Shown here: positions 26,754 through 34,752 of the stretch, piece by piece | Numbering within the stretch: position 1 is the stretch's first letter | How the letters are laid out: each line of letters starts with the position of its first letter | Source of the DNA: Candidatus Effluviviaceae Genus I sp. | Lineage (GTDB): Bacteria > Joyebacterota > Joyebacteria > Joyebacterales > Joyebacteraceae | Assembly (NCBI GenBank): GCA_016867725.1 | Contig: VGIX01000008.1 | Location: 1 to 61,853 of the forward strand | Length of the DNA stretch: 61,853 nucleotides | Reading direction: 5' to 3' | Translations under genes and position numbers: made by a program | The notes under the pieces: generated by a model | Told to the model about the DNA's origin: nothing | Databases searched by the model: none | The model's input: the letters and a program-made list of their open reading frames with translations, nothing else

Positions 26754-27092
26754 ATGGCAAGCCTGTGGGACGACGTGAAGAACGCGATACTCGACGGCTA
26801 TGTCTACGCTGCGGACAAGGCTGAGGAGCTGTCGCAGGTCGGCCGCGCGAAGGTGGAGATTCTGCGGCTCAACCGGTCCATCGCGCGAACGATGAGCGAG
26901 GTCGGTGGGCGCGTCTTCGACCTCTTCGAGCGCGGCACGCAGGCGGACATTCCGGAGGACGAGGAGATCGCGTCGGCGGTGAAGCGCATTGCGGCGCTTC
27001 GCGCCGATGTGGCGAAGCTCGAGCGCGAGATCGAACGCATCCGGGCGGATCGCGCGAGGTACGGCGAGCGCGGTTCCAACGACAGGAGGTAG
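26754..27092 (+). CDS. Small coiled-coil protein upstream of htrA
   Basis: 112 residues, no signal peptide. After an N-terminal WDDVKNAILDGYVYAADKAEEL helix it is almost entirely charged helix with heptad-like spacing (KRIAALRADVAKLEREIERIRADRARYGE), so a soluble coiled coil. The middle segment VEILRLNRSIARTMSEVGGRVFDL also appears helical and resembles small proteins of unknown function found near envelope or stress genes. It shares the transcript with htrA, whose Shine-Dalgarno overlaps this stop codon (AGGAGGTAG). I cannot assign a role; membrane-associated adaptor is a guess. Confidence 0.75.
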   Translation: MASLWDDVKNAILDGYVYAADKAEELSQVGRAKVEILRLNRSIARTMSEVGGRVFDLFERGTQADIPEDEEIASAVKRIAALRADVAKLEREIERIRADRARYGERGSNDRR

Positions 27093-27097
27093 CCGAG

Positions 27098-28591
27098 ATG
27101 AGGCACGTGCGAGCTGGAGCCGGCGCGGTGGTCAGTGGAGCGATCCTCGTCGCGGCAGGTGTCGTCCTGGGCAGCCTCGTGACAGCCCACTGCGGGTGGT
27201 CAGCGGACTCCGCGGCCGACGAGCCGTCGCACGTGAGTCTCTCGAAAGCGGCCGCCGCCGTAGGTGGGCGCAGCCCCTTCGTCGCCGTCGCGGACGCCGT
27301 GTTGCCCGCCGTCGTGAGCGTCGACACGAAGCGCACGGTGAAGGTCACGAACGACCCGTTCCGCGGCATGCTCCGCGACTTCTTCGGCGAGCGGATGTAC
27401 CGCGACTACTTCGGCCAGGAGCGGGAGCGGGAGTACGAGATGCCAGGGTCGGCATCCGGGTTCATCTACGACGATCGGGGCTACATCCTCACGAACAACC
27501 ACGTGGTCCAGGGCGCGGACAGGATCGAGGTGACCCTGACGGACGGGCGCCCCTTCCTGGCCGAAGTCGTCGGCCGCGACCCCAGCACCGACATCGCCGT
27601 CCTCAGGATCAAGGGGGAGAACCTCCCGGCCCTGAAGCTGGGCGACTCCGACGGTCTCCGGGTCGGGGACTGGGCGATCGCTGTGGGCAACCCCCTCGAG
27701 CTCAAGGGCACCGTGACCGTGGGCGTCGTGAGCGCCCTCGGCAGGTCCGACCTGCGCATCCGTGGCGGCGCGCCGCTCTATCAGGACTTCATCCAGACGG
27801 ACGCATCCATCACGTTCGGGAACAGCGGCGGCCCGCTGGTGAACATCGATGGTGAGGTGGTGGGGGTCAACACCGCGGTGAACGCAGCGGCCGGTGGCAT
27901 CGGCTTCGCGATTCCGATCAACATCGCGCGGCATGTCGCGGAGTCGCTGCTCGACAAGGGCAAAGTCGTTCGGGGCTACCTGGGCATCGTGCCGCAGGAC
28001 ATCACGGCCGAGCTCGCGGAGGCGACGGGGCTCGACGACACGGACGGCGTCATCGTCGCGAGCGTTGAGACCGGGACGCCCGCCGCGAACGCCGGCATCA
28101 CCCCGGGCGACGTCATCGTGGAGTTCGCCGGCACCGAGATCAAGAGCATGAGCCAGTTCAGGCGAGTCGTGGCCTCGGTGACGCCGGGAGAGAAGGTCCC
28201 CGTGACGATCGTGCGCGACGGGCAGACGAAGCGCCTGACGGCAACGCTTGCCGAGCGGCCGGACGAGGTGGCGGCCGCGCCGGAGCCGGAGACTGCCGGA
28301 AGCGAAAAGTGGTTGGGCATCGAGGTCGTGGGTCTTGATGACCCGATCGCCCGCCAGGTGCAGCCGAGCGCGAGCACGGGCGTGTTCGTCGTCGGCGTCG
28401 AGCCCGGCAGCGCTGCCGCGGCTGCGGGCCTGGAGAGCGGAGATGTCATTCTTGAGGTCGGCGGCAGGAGCGTCGCCGGTCTGAAGGACTACCGTGACGC
28501 TGCCGCGGCGCTCGCGGGCTCGAAGCGCGCGATCGCTTTCCGGATCCAGCGTGGCGAAGCGAAGTACTTCGTGGCAGTCAGGCCGAAGTGA
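27098..28591 (+). CDS. htrA: Periplasmic serine protease, HtrA/DegP family
   Basis: 497 residues: an N-terminal anchor or signal helix (AVVSGAILVAAGVVLGSLV), a trypsin-like domain with the full triad His135 (LTNNHVV), Asp165 (TDIAVL) and Ser243 (FGNSGGPL), and two PDZ domains (about 290-385 and 405-497; GYLGIVPQDI, LGIEVVGL). This is the DegP/DegQ/MucD build for degrading or holding misfolded envelope proteins. It lies 5 bp after the coiled-coil gene and 30 bp before the sigma-factor gene, so stress-protease output and sigma expression may be linked. Start ATG 27098 with AGGAGGT just upstream. Confidence 0.95.
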   Translation: MRHVRAGAGAVVSGAILVAAGVVLGSLVTAHCGWSADSAADEPSHVSLSKAAAAVGGRSPFVAVADAVLPAVVSVDTKRTVKVTNDPFRGMLRDFFGERMYRDYFGQEREREYEMPGSASGFIYDDRGYILTNNHVVQGADRIEVTLTDGRPFLAEVVGRDPSTDIAVLRIKGENLPALKLGDSDGLRVGDWAIAVGNPLELKGTVTVGVVSALGRSDLRIRGGAPLYQDFIQTDASITFGNSGGPLVNIDGEVVGVNTAVNAAAGGIGFAIPINIARHVAESLLDKGKVVRGYLGIVPQDITAELAEATGLDDTDGVIVASVETGTPAANAGITPGDVIVEFAGTEIKSMSQFRRVVASVTPGEKVPVTIVRDGQTKRLTATLAERPDEVAAAPEPETAGSEKWLGIEVVGLDDPIARQVQPSASTGVFVVGVEPGSAAAAAGLESGDVILEVGGRSVAGLKDYRDAAAALAGSKRAIAFRIQRGEAKYFVAVRPK

Positions 28592-28621
28592 CGCGCGAGG
28601 TGCGGAGAGGAGGGGTGGGGA

Positions 28622-29476
28622 GTGCCGTACTACGGAAGCCTCACTGAGGAAGACAGGAGCCTGGAGTCGTACCTCCAGGAGATCTCCCGGACGCCGCTGC
28701 TGACGCGGGCCGAGGAGCAGGAACTGGGGCGGCGGATCCTGAGAGGGGACCGCAGCGCGCGCGACAAGCTCGTCATGGCGAACCTCAGGTTCGTCGTGAG
28801 CGTCGCCAAGGTGTACGCGCGCCGCACCGGCGCCCCGATCATGGACGTCATCAACCAGGGAAACCTCGGTCTGCTCGAGGCCGCGAAGCGGTTCGATGCG
28901 ACGCGGGGGCAGAAGTTCATCACGTACGCCGTGTGGTGGATCCGGCACTCGATCCTGAAGGGGATGTCCGAGCAGTCGGGCGCGATGCGGCTGCCGCTCA
29001 ACAAGGCGGGAGCGATCAGGCGGATGTGGAGGATCATCGAGCGCCTGAGGCAGGAGTCCGGGCGCGAGCCGACGGACAGGGAACTCGCGCGCGCGATGCG
29101 CCTCAAGGTGAACGACGTCGAAACGCTCAGGGAGCTCTCGGTCGGGAGCCTGTCGCTCGACGCGCCCCTCTCGCAGGAGGACGGCCTCGAGCTGTCCGAC
29201 CTCGTGGCGGACGAGACCCGCGACCCGGGCCTCGCCAGTCTGCACTACGAGTCGCTCGGGCAGGAGCTGGGCACCGCGCTCGGGGCGCTCACCGACAGGG
29301 AGCGCACGATCCTCCGCCACTACTACGGTCTGGGTGGTGCCCGCAAGCAGACGCTCGAGGAGATCGGCGTGATGCTGGGTCTCACCCGTGAGCGCATCCG
29401 CCAGATCAAGGAAGAGGCGATCGGGAAGCTCCGGAGCTCGCCCGATCTGAGCAGCCTCAGGATCTATCTGAACTAG
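28622..29476 (+). CDS. rpoD: RpoD/SigA-family RNA polymerase sigma factor
   Basis: 284 residues with regions 1.2 (DRSLESYLQEISRTPLLT), 2 (LVMANLRFVVSVAKVYARR, MDVINQGNLGLLEAAKRFD, KFITYAVWWIRHSI), 3 (RLPLNKAGAIRRMWR) and 4 (LTDRERTILRHYYGL, TLEEIGVMLGLTRERIRQIKEEAI). There is no region 1.1, and the length matches the short primary sigma factors of Bacteroidetes/Chlorobi-type bacteria; a stationary-phase paralogue cannot be excluded. GTG 28622 follows a purine-rich GAGAGGAGGGGTGGGG. It sits 30 bp after htrA and is followed by the promoter of the M16 gene, so it is last in its unit. E. coli-like promoters throughout the window fit its regions 2.4 and 4.2. Confidence 0.9.
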   Translation: MPYYGSLTEEDRSLESYLQEISRTPLLTRAEEQELGRRILRGDRSARDKLVMANLRFVVSVAKVYARRTGAPIMDVINQGNLGLLEAAKRFDATRGQKFITYAVWWIRHSILKGMSEQSGAMRLPLNKAGAIRRMWRIIERLRQESGREPTDRELARAMRLKVNDVETLRELSVGSLSLDAPLSQEDGLELSDLVADETRDPGLASLHYESLGQELGTALGALTDRERTILRHYYGLGGARKQTLEEIGVMLGLTRERIRQIKEEAIGKLRSSPDLSSLRIYLN

Positions 29477-29534
29477 CCCGTCGGAGCGCGCGTCACCGCG
29501 CTCGACCTCTCGGCGCCCGCTGGGTCGAAACACC

Positions 29535-29564
29535 TTGACGGGTCTTCCGCTCGTTCCATAGTAT
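29535..29564 (+). promoter_or_regulatory. Promoter of the M16-amidase-YbbR unit
   Basis: TTGACG (29535-29540), 18-bp spacer, TAGTAT (29559-29564), about 100 bp before the first M16 gene and just past the sigma-factor gene. Confidence 0.7.
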
Positions 29565-29610
29565 TCAGCGCTTGACGCGGGCGACTGCGGCCCCGCGGCT
29601 CCGGCCCGAT

Positions 29611-29628
29611 GCGCCGCGCTTGCGGCGC
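29611..29628 (+). other. Leader hairpin upstream of the first M16 gene
   Basis: GCGCCGC (29611-29617), a 4-nt loop, GCGGCGC (29622-29628), in the untranslated leader about 40 nt after the predicted start. No T run follows, so not an intrinsic terminator as it stands; it could stabilise the message. Confidence 0.35.
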
Positions 29629-29665
29629 GGCGGGCGCCACCTCGCGGACGGCTTGAGAGGTCAGG

Positions 29666-30982
29666 ATGGCACGGTTGTCCCGCTCGCTTCTGGCCGCGCT
29701 GCTCCTCGTCGGAGCGAGCTGCGCGAGGCAGGAGCCGAGCGGTCCTCAGGTGCGGCATCTGCAGAACGGCCTCACGATCATCGCCAAGCCCAGCCGGGCG
29801 GCGGACGTCGTCTCCGTGCAGGTCTGGGTGCGGGACGGCACCATCTACGAGTCCCCGAGGGACGCCGGAGCATCGAGCGTCCTTTCGGAGCTGGTGCGGC
29901 CTTCGCCGGCCCTCTCGGGCGCGGGGGAGGCTGCGCTCGCCGTCGAGGCGGTCGGCGGAAGGACCGAAGCCGAGCACAGCCAGGATCATGTCTGCTACGA
30001 GGTGACGGTGCCCGGTCGACACCTGGATCTCGCGCTCCGGGCGTTGAGCGATGCCGTGCTTCGCCCGCCCCTCGAGCCCGCATCGGTCGAGCGAGCGAAG
30101 ACCGCCGTCGTCAGGCGGACGGCCTCGCTCATGAGCCGTCCCATCGACCGTGCCCTTCAGATGTGTCTTGCGGCGATCATGCCGCGACATCCGACCGCGC
30201 GACCGCCTGCCGCTTCCGCGTCCGACCTGGCCGCGATCGATGCCTCTGTGCTCGAGGATTGGTGGTCGCGCCGCTACGTCGGCGCGAACATGGTGGTCGT
30301 CGTCGTGGGGAACGCAGAGCCGCGCGACGCGGCCGACAGGGCCGAGAAGGCGTTCTCGGGCGTCGCGGCCGGAGAGCGCGCCGAGCCGTGGTCCTCGTCG
30401 GTCGAGTGGCTCACGGCCCCGGCGCGTGTGGACGCCGGCATCGAGACCGACTCCGAACGCGCGACCATGATGATCGGGTTCCCCGGACCGGGTGTGAGCG
30501 ATGAGGACCACGTCGCCGCCGACGTCCTCATGATGGCGCTGGCCGGAAGCAGGTCCTCCAGAATGAGCAGGGCGCTCGTGGCCGAGCGCGGGATCGCATG
30601 GTCGGTCGGCGGCGGGTGGTACACCAGGACGCAGGCGAGCCCCTGCTTCATCTGGATGGAGCTGGACCCCGTGAACGCGCTCGCCGCGGAGGCGGCCGTC
30701 GTCGATGTCGTCGAGTCGCTCGCCGAACGGCCACTCGACGCCGATGATCTCGCGCGCGGCAAGGCGCTTCTCACGTCGTACATGGTCTTCGCCTCCGAGA
30801 CGGCAGCGCAACAGGCCGCCTACGAGGGGTACTGGTTCATCGTGGCCGACGAGGGCTACGCCGACTCGTACTTCGACAGGATCGAGGCGGTCACCGTGGA
30901 GGACCTGCGGGGAGCCGCGGTGAAGTACCTGCGGCCCGAGTCACGCGCCACGGTCGTGCTTGAGCCGCACTGGGTGAAGTAG
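29666..30982 (+). CDS. M16-fold lipoprotein lacking the zinc motif
   Basis: 438 residues. An N-terminal lipobox (LLLVGASC) makes it a lipoprotein. The body is two M16 (pitrilysin/processing peptidase) half-barrels: HLQNGLTIIAKPS, VSVQVWVRDGTIYESP, EAVGGRTEAEHSQDHVCYEVTVPG, then DWWSRRYVGANMVVVVVGN and a second domain near FPGPGVSDEDHVAADVLMMALAG. Where catalytic members have HxxEH, this protein reads GASSVLSEL, so no zinc site. It is therefore probably a non-peptidase partner or substrate-chamber subunit. Start ATG 29666. The next gene is a second M16-like protein 48 bp away that also lacks the motif. Confidence 0.85.
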   Translation: MARLSRSLLAALLLVGASCARQEPSGPQVRHLQNGLTIIAKPSRAADVVSVQVWVRDGTIYESPRDAGASSVLSELVRPSPALSGAGEAALAVEAVGGRTEAEHSQDHVCYEVTVPGRHLDLALRALSDAVLRPPLEPASVERAKTAVVRRTASLMSRPIDRALQMCLAAIMPRHPTARPPAASASDLAAIDASVLEDWWSRRYVGANMVVVVVGNAEPRDAADRAEKAFSGVAAGERAEPWSSSVEWLTAPARVDAGIETDSERATMMIGFPGPGVSDEDHVAADVLMMALAGSRSSRMSRALVAERGIAWSVGGGWYTRTQASPCFIWMELDPVNALAAEAAVVDVVESLAERPLDADDLARGKALLTSYMVFASETAAQQAAYEGYWFIVADEGYADSYFDRIEAVTVEDLRGAAVKYLRPESRATVVLEPHWVK

Positions 30983-31030
30983 CGACGCGCTCGGCGGGCG
31001 CCGTCGACTCTGGGGAGGATGAGGCAGAAC

Positions 31031-32353
31031 ATGAGTCCGGCGAAGCGGGCGGTCGCTCTGGCCCTTGTGACGGCCGCGCTTCTGGGAGCGGGCGCGCCGA
31101 CGCAGGCCGGGGACGTCGTCAAGCGGCGTCTCGGCAACGGTGTGACCCTCATCGCGGTCCCGAGCCCGTGGAACAAGGTGCTCGCGGTCTCCGTGCTGGT
31201 GGACGCCGGGTCCAAGCACGACCCGCCGGGGCTGTCGGGCCTTGCCCGTGTCACCGCCGAGCTTCTGCTCTCCGGCGCGACGACCATCCCGCGCGCGGAG
31301 ATCGAGGAGACCGTGGACGACCGCGGGATCAGGCTCGGGTCGTACACGACGGAGGACTTCACGGAGATCTACGTGGTGTCCACCATCGACCAGTTCGATG
31401 CCGCGATCGACGTGCTGTCCGCTCTCGTGACACAGCCCGCGTTCGACGGCCGCGACCTCCCGATCGTGCAGCGGAGGGTCGTGGAGGATCAGGAACGCGC
31501 GCTGAACGACCCGTTCGCGGCATGCTACGCGCGGCTCAACGAGATCCTGTTCGAAGGGCATCCGTACGCCGTTCCTCCGAGCGGCACGAAGAGCGGCGTG
31601 GCCGCCCTGACACGGGACCACGTGACACGGTTCTACGCCGACCGCTACAGGGGTGGGAACATCGTCGTGACCGCCGTGGGCGACTTCCGCGAGGACGAGG
31701 CCATGCGGAAGCTCGGCGCCTGCTTCGCGGCGTGCGCGAGCGGCAGGGTTCCACCTCGCGGGATCCCGCTCAAGCAGCCGAAGGAGCCGGTCAGCTACGA
31801 GTTCCATCGCGACGTGAGCCGGGGGTGCGTCACGATCGGCTTCGCGACTCCCCCCATGGGGTCGCACGACGGCGCCGCGGTTCGCGTGCTGGCATCCGTG
31901 CTCGGCGAAGGGAAGGCGGCGCGCGGGCGCATCCGCGACGCGTTGCCGCCCGATGACGCGTCGTCGTCTCAGGCCGGCGTGCTGAATCCCGAGGGCGTCG
32001 AGCAGGGGCGGCTCGTCCTGTTCGCTTCGACGGCCGACGTTGACGCGGCGGCCGCCGCGCTCGGGGAGATCATCGAGCGGCTGCGCTCCGAGCGCGTGCC
32101 GGACGCCGAGCTGGCCGAGGCAAAGGAGCGGCTGCTCGGCCAGATGGCGCTCTCGGGGCAGAGGAACATCGAGCGGGCCGGGCGGCTCGGGATCGGCGAG
32201 ATCGCCCGCCTGGGCCACGACTCCAGCGACCGCCTCGCCCGGAGCATCGAGGCCGTGAGCGCCGAGGACGTCAGGCGCGCCGCCGTGAAGTACCTCTCGA
32301 ACCCGGTCACCGTGACCTTGAGGCCGGGCAGGGTCTCGCGGACGCAGCTCTAG
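31031..32353 (+). CDS. Second M16-fold periplasmic protein, non-catalytic type
   Basis: 440 residues, signal peptide (AVALALVTAALLGAGAPTQA) and two M16 domains. Recognisable parts: KRRLGNGVTLIAVPSP, AVSVLVDAGSKHDPPGLSG, RDLPIVQRRVVEDQE, FYADRYRGGNIVVTAVGDF and the end GHDSSDRLARSIEAV. At the position of HxxEH it has GLARVTAELL, as in the non-catalytic subunits of M16B pairs. Start at ATG 31031 rather than 31019, because GAGG (31022-31025) then has normal spacing. Its usual partner would carry HxxEH, but the neighbouring M16 gene does not. An active subunit elsewhere, or a purely structural pair, are the two options. Confidence 0.85.
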   Translation: MSPAKRAVALALVTAALLGAGAPTQAGDVVKRRLGNGVTLIAVPSPWNKVLAVSVLVDAGSKHDPPGLSGLARVTAELLLSGATTIPRAEIEETVDDRGIRLGSYTTEDFTEIYVVSTIDQFDAAIDVLSALVTQPAFDGRDLPIVQRRVVEDQERALNDPFAACYARLNEILFEGHPYAVPPSGTKSGVAALTRDHVTRFYADRYRGGNIVVTAVGDFREDEAMRKLGACFAACASGRVPPRGIPLKQPKEPVSYEFHRDVSRGCVTIGFATPPMGSHDGAAVRVLASVLGEGKAARGRIRDALPPDDASSSQAGVLNPEGVEQGRLVLFASTADVDAAAAALGEIIERLRSERVPDAELAEAKERLLGQMALSGQRNIERAGRLGIGEIARLGHDSSDRLARSIEAVSAEDVRRAAVKYLSNPVTVTLRPGRVSRTQL

Positions 32354-32354
32354 A

Positions 32355-32381
32355 CCGATCGCCGTCGCCCGCGGCGATCGG
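32355..32381 (+). other. Intercistronic 10-bp hairpin before the amidase gene
   Basis: CCGATCGCCG (32355-32364) and CGGCGATCGG (32372-32381) form a perfect 10-bp stem with a 7-nt loop, starting 2 nt after the M16 stop and ending 3 nt before GGAGG (32385-32389). No T run, so more likely an RNA processing, stability or translation-control element than a terminator. Confidence 0.55.
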
Positions 32382-32399
32382 CATGGAGGCACCACGCTC

Positions 32400-33791
32400 T
32401 TGACGCGACAGATCGGACAGCGGATCGCGCCGCTCCTCGGGCTGCTCGCAGCTCTCGGCGCAACGCTCAGCGCGCCCGCGGCGCAGCGCGTTGCCGCGGT
32501 CAGGCACTGGACCGCGCCCGATCACACCCGCATCGTCGTCGATCTCAACGAGGCCCCTGAGCACTCCACGAGGCTGCTGACCGGTCCCGATCGCATCGTC
32601 GTGTTCGTCGCCGCGGCGCAGCTCGGAGGCTCGGCGGAGCCGACGCCTGTCGGCGACGGCCTCGTTGAGAGAGTGCGGCTGAACCAGCTCAGCAAGGGCG
32701 TGCAGATCGTCGTCGACCTCGCGCGTCCGTCGGCCCACAACGTCTTCGATCTCAAGCCGTACGCGGGCAAGCCCCACCGCGTCGTCATCGACGTCTTCCG
32801 CAACGGCTCCTCCACGGCCGGCGGGGCCGCAACGACCCAGAGCCCCGCGCGAACGCCGACCGAGTCCGCCCTGAACGCCCCGAGCCTCGCGCCTGCCGCG
32901 TCGCCGCCGAGCGCCGCCCCGACGCAGGCGCGCTCGTCCCAGGCAGGGACAACCCGCCCGCGCCTCGTTGTGATCGACGCCGGCCACGGGGGCGAGGACC
33001 CCGGGGCGGTCAGCGGCAAGCTGGCCGAGAAGGACATCGTGCTCGACATCGCCAAGCGGCTGGCGAAGGAGCTCGAGACGCGCCCGGGTGTCGAGGCGAA
33101 GCTGACGCGCACCGGCGACTACGGCATGTCCCTCGGCCGCCGGCGGCAGATCGCCAGGCAGGCGCAGTGCGATCTCTTCGTGAGCGTGCACGCCAACAGC
33201 GCGCCCAACAAGGACGCGCACGGAACCGAGGTGTTCTTCCTCTCGCCCAGGGGGGCGACGGACCAGAAGGCCCGCGAGCTCGCGGACAGGGAGAACGCCG
33301 CTGACCTGGTCGGGGGCGTATCGCCGGACGCCGACGAGGACGTGCTCTCGATCCTCGTGGACCTCAAGATGACCGACAGCATCGAGAAGAGCGCGGACCT
33401 CGCGGAGATCATCTCCTCGGAGCTCTCGCGGTGCAAAGTGGCGAAGTGCTCCGTCAAGCAGGCTGGGTTCGTCGTGCTCAAGTCGCTTGAGATGCCCTCG
33501 GTGCTCGTCGAGGTGGGGTTCCTGACGAACAAGAACGACAGGAAGAACCTCGGCGGCGCCGACTACCGAGCCGCGTACGCCGAGTGCCTTGCCGGAGCCA
33601 TCGTGGCGTACTTCGACCGCTACGCGCCCATCGTCGCCACGGGTGGCCGCCACCGCGTGGCGGTCGGCGAGACGCTCTGGAGCATCGCGCGGCGCTACGG
33701 GATGACCGTCGAGGATCTGCGACGCGCGAACAGCCTGCGCGACGACGCGACGATCCGCGTTGGTCAGGACCTCATCGTGAGAGGGGAGTGA
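32400..33791 (+). CDS. N-acetylmuramoyl-L-alanine amidase with AMIN and LysM domains
   Basis: 463 residues: signal peptide (LLGLLAALGATLSAPAAA-like), AMIN domain (about 30-145; HTRIVVDLNEAPEHST, VVDLARPS), a Pro/Ala/Ser linker, an Amidase_3 domain (about 185-405) with zinc ligands in IDAGHGGEDPGA, the conserved Glu in EKDIVLDIAK and His in VSVHANSAPN, and catalytic Glu in VLVEVGFLTN, and a C-terminal LysM repeat (HRVAVGETLWSIARRYGM). AmiC-like enzymes cut the peptide from MurNAc in septal peptidoglycan. The start is probably TTG 32400, 10 nt after GGAGG; no better in-frame start was found. The hairpin at 32355-32381 precedes it, and a YbbR gene follows 9 bp later. Confidence 0.92.
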   Translation: MTRQIGQRIAPLLGLLAALGATLSAPAAQRVAAVRHWTAPDHTRIVVDLNEAPEHSTRLLTGPDRIVVFVAAAQLGGSAEPTPVGDGLVERVRLNQLSKGVQIVVDLARPSAHNVFDLKPYAGKPHRVVIDVFRNGSSTAGGAATTQSPARTPTESALNAPSLAPAASPPSAAPTQARSSQAGTTRPRLVVIDAGHGGEDPGAVSGKLAEKDIVLDIAKRLAKELETRPGVEAKLTRTGDYGMSLGRRRQIARQAQCDLFVSVHANSAPNKDAHGTEVFFLSPRGATDQKARELADRENAADLVGGVSPDADEDVLSILVDLKMTDSIEKSADLAEIISSELSRCKVAKCSVKQAGFVVLKSLEMPSVLVEVGFLTNKNDRKNLGGADYRAAYAECLAGAIVAYFDRYAPIVATGGRHRVAVGETLWSIARRYGMTVEDLRRANSLRDDATIRVGQDLIVRGE

Positions 33792-33800
33792 GGCCACGCC

Positions 33801-34733
33801 GTGTCGCTCCGGGACCTGCTCACGCAGAACCGCACTCTGAAGGTGGCCGCCGCGATCGCCGCCCTCGTGCTGTGGCTCCTCGCGAAGGGCGAGCAGACGA
33901 CCGCGCGGGAGTTCGTTGTTCCCCTCGTGCTGAGGGGCGTCCCCGAGGGGCTCACGACCGCCGCGCGCGTTCCGGAGTCGGCGCGGATCGTCCTCAGCGG
34001 GGCGAACAAGGAGCTGCTCAGACTCGGTCTGTGGGGGGAGCCGTACGCGGTCGTCGACCTCTCGGGCGCCGACCCCGAGGTGACGATCCGCGTGTTCCTG
34101 TCGGAAGCGGACGTCGTGCTGCCGCGCGACTCGCGCGTGGCCGTGACCGAGGTCCGCCAGCCGAGAGTGCTGGACATCCACCTGGACCGCGTGGCCGAGC
34201 GGCGCCTCCCGGTCCGGACGGTGCTCGAGGGCGCTCCGGCCCGGGGGTACTACCTCGTCGGTGAGCCGCTCTGCTTCCCGGACTCCGTGGCCGTGATCGG
34301 GCCGGCCCGCGTCGTGGCCGCGCTCGAGTCGGCCCCCACGGAGCCGCTCGACCTCTCCGGTCGCAGGGAGAGGATCGAAGCGACGAGGACGGTGGATGTC
34401 TCCCTCGACGCGAACCTGCACGCGGTCCCGAGGGAGGTTCGAGTGGCCGTCGACATCGAAGGGACCTCAACGAGGCGGCTTTCCGGTGTGAGGGTGAGGG
34501 TGGAGCGCGAGACGGGGGGCGCGTCGGCAGCGGTGACTCCGGCCAACGCCGACGTCGACCTGTCCGGGCCCGCGCACGTCATCGACGCGCTGACGACCGC
34601 GGACGTCGCGGTCGTCGTTGATGCCCGGGGCCTCCCGAGAGGCACCCACGAGGTCGTCCCGGAGGTCGTTCTCCCTGAAGGGGCCCTCCTGACATCGGTG
34701 ACCCCCGCGCGGTTCACTGTCACGCTCGAGTAG
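33801..34733 (+). CDS. YbbR/CdaR-like domain protein
   Basis: 310 residues. An N-terminal transmembrane helix (LKVAAAIAALVLWLLAKGE) is followed by three or four YbbR-type beta repeats outside the membrane; the repeats show FVVPLVLRGVPEGL, VTIRVFLSEADV, LPVRTVLEGAPARGYYLVG and PDSVAVIGPARVVAALESA, the last matching the common PxxVxVxGPxxxV pattern. CdaR, the best-known member, modulates the diadenylate cyclase CdaA; no cyclase gene is adjacent here. It follows the cell-wall amidase and precedes tsaD, so a role linked to the cell wall is possible. Start GTG 33801, spaced after GGAGTGAGG. Confidence 0.83.
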   Translation: MSLRDLLTQNRTLKVAAAIAALVLWLLAKGEQTTAREFVVPLVLRGVPEGLTTAARVPESARIVLSGANKELLRLGLWGEPYAVVDLSGADPEVTIRVFLSEADVVLPRDSRVAVTEVRQPRVLDIHLDRVAERRLPVRTVLEGAPARGYYLVGEPLCFPDSVAVIGPARVVAALESAPTEPLDLSGRRERIEATRTVDVSLDANLHAVPREVRVAVDIEGTSTRRLSGVRVRVERETGGASAAVTPANADVDLSGPAHVIDALTTADVAVVVDARGLPRGTHEVVPEVVLPEGALLTSVTPARFTVTLE

Positions 34734-34752
34734 CTGAGGCGGGAGCCTGGCC

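Noticed and set aside
27200-30811. Open - strand frame of 1203 codons opposite htrA, the sigma factor and the M16 gene
   Set aside because: High-GC codon bias leaves antisense frames open; the translation has no recognisable domain and is rich in Arg, Asp and His as expected of a shadow frame. The + strand genes are clear family members.
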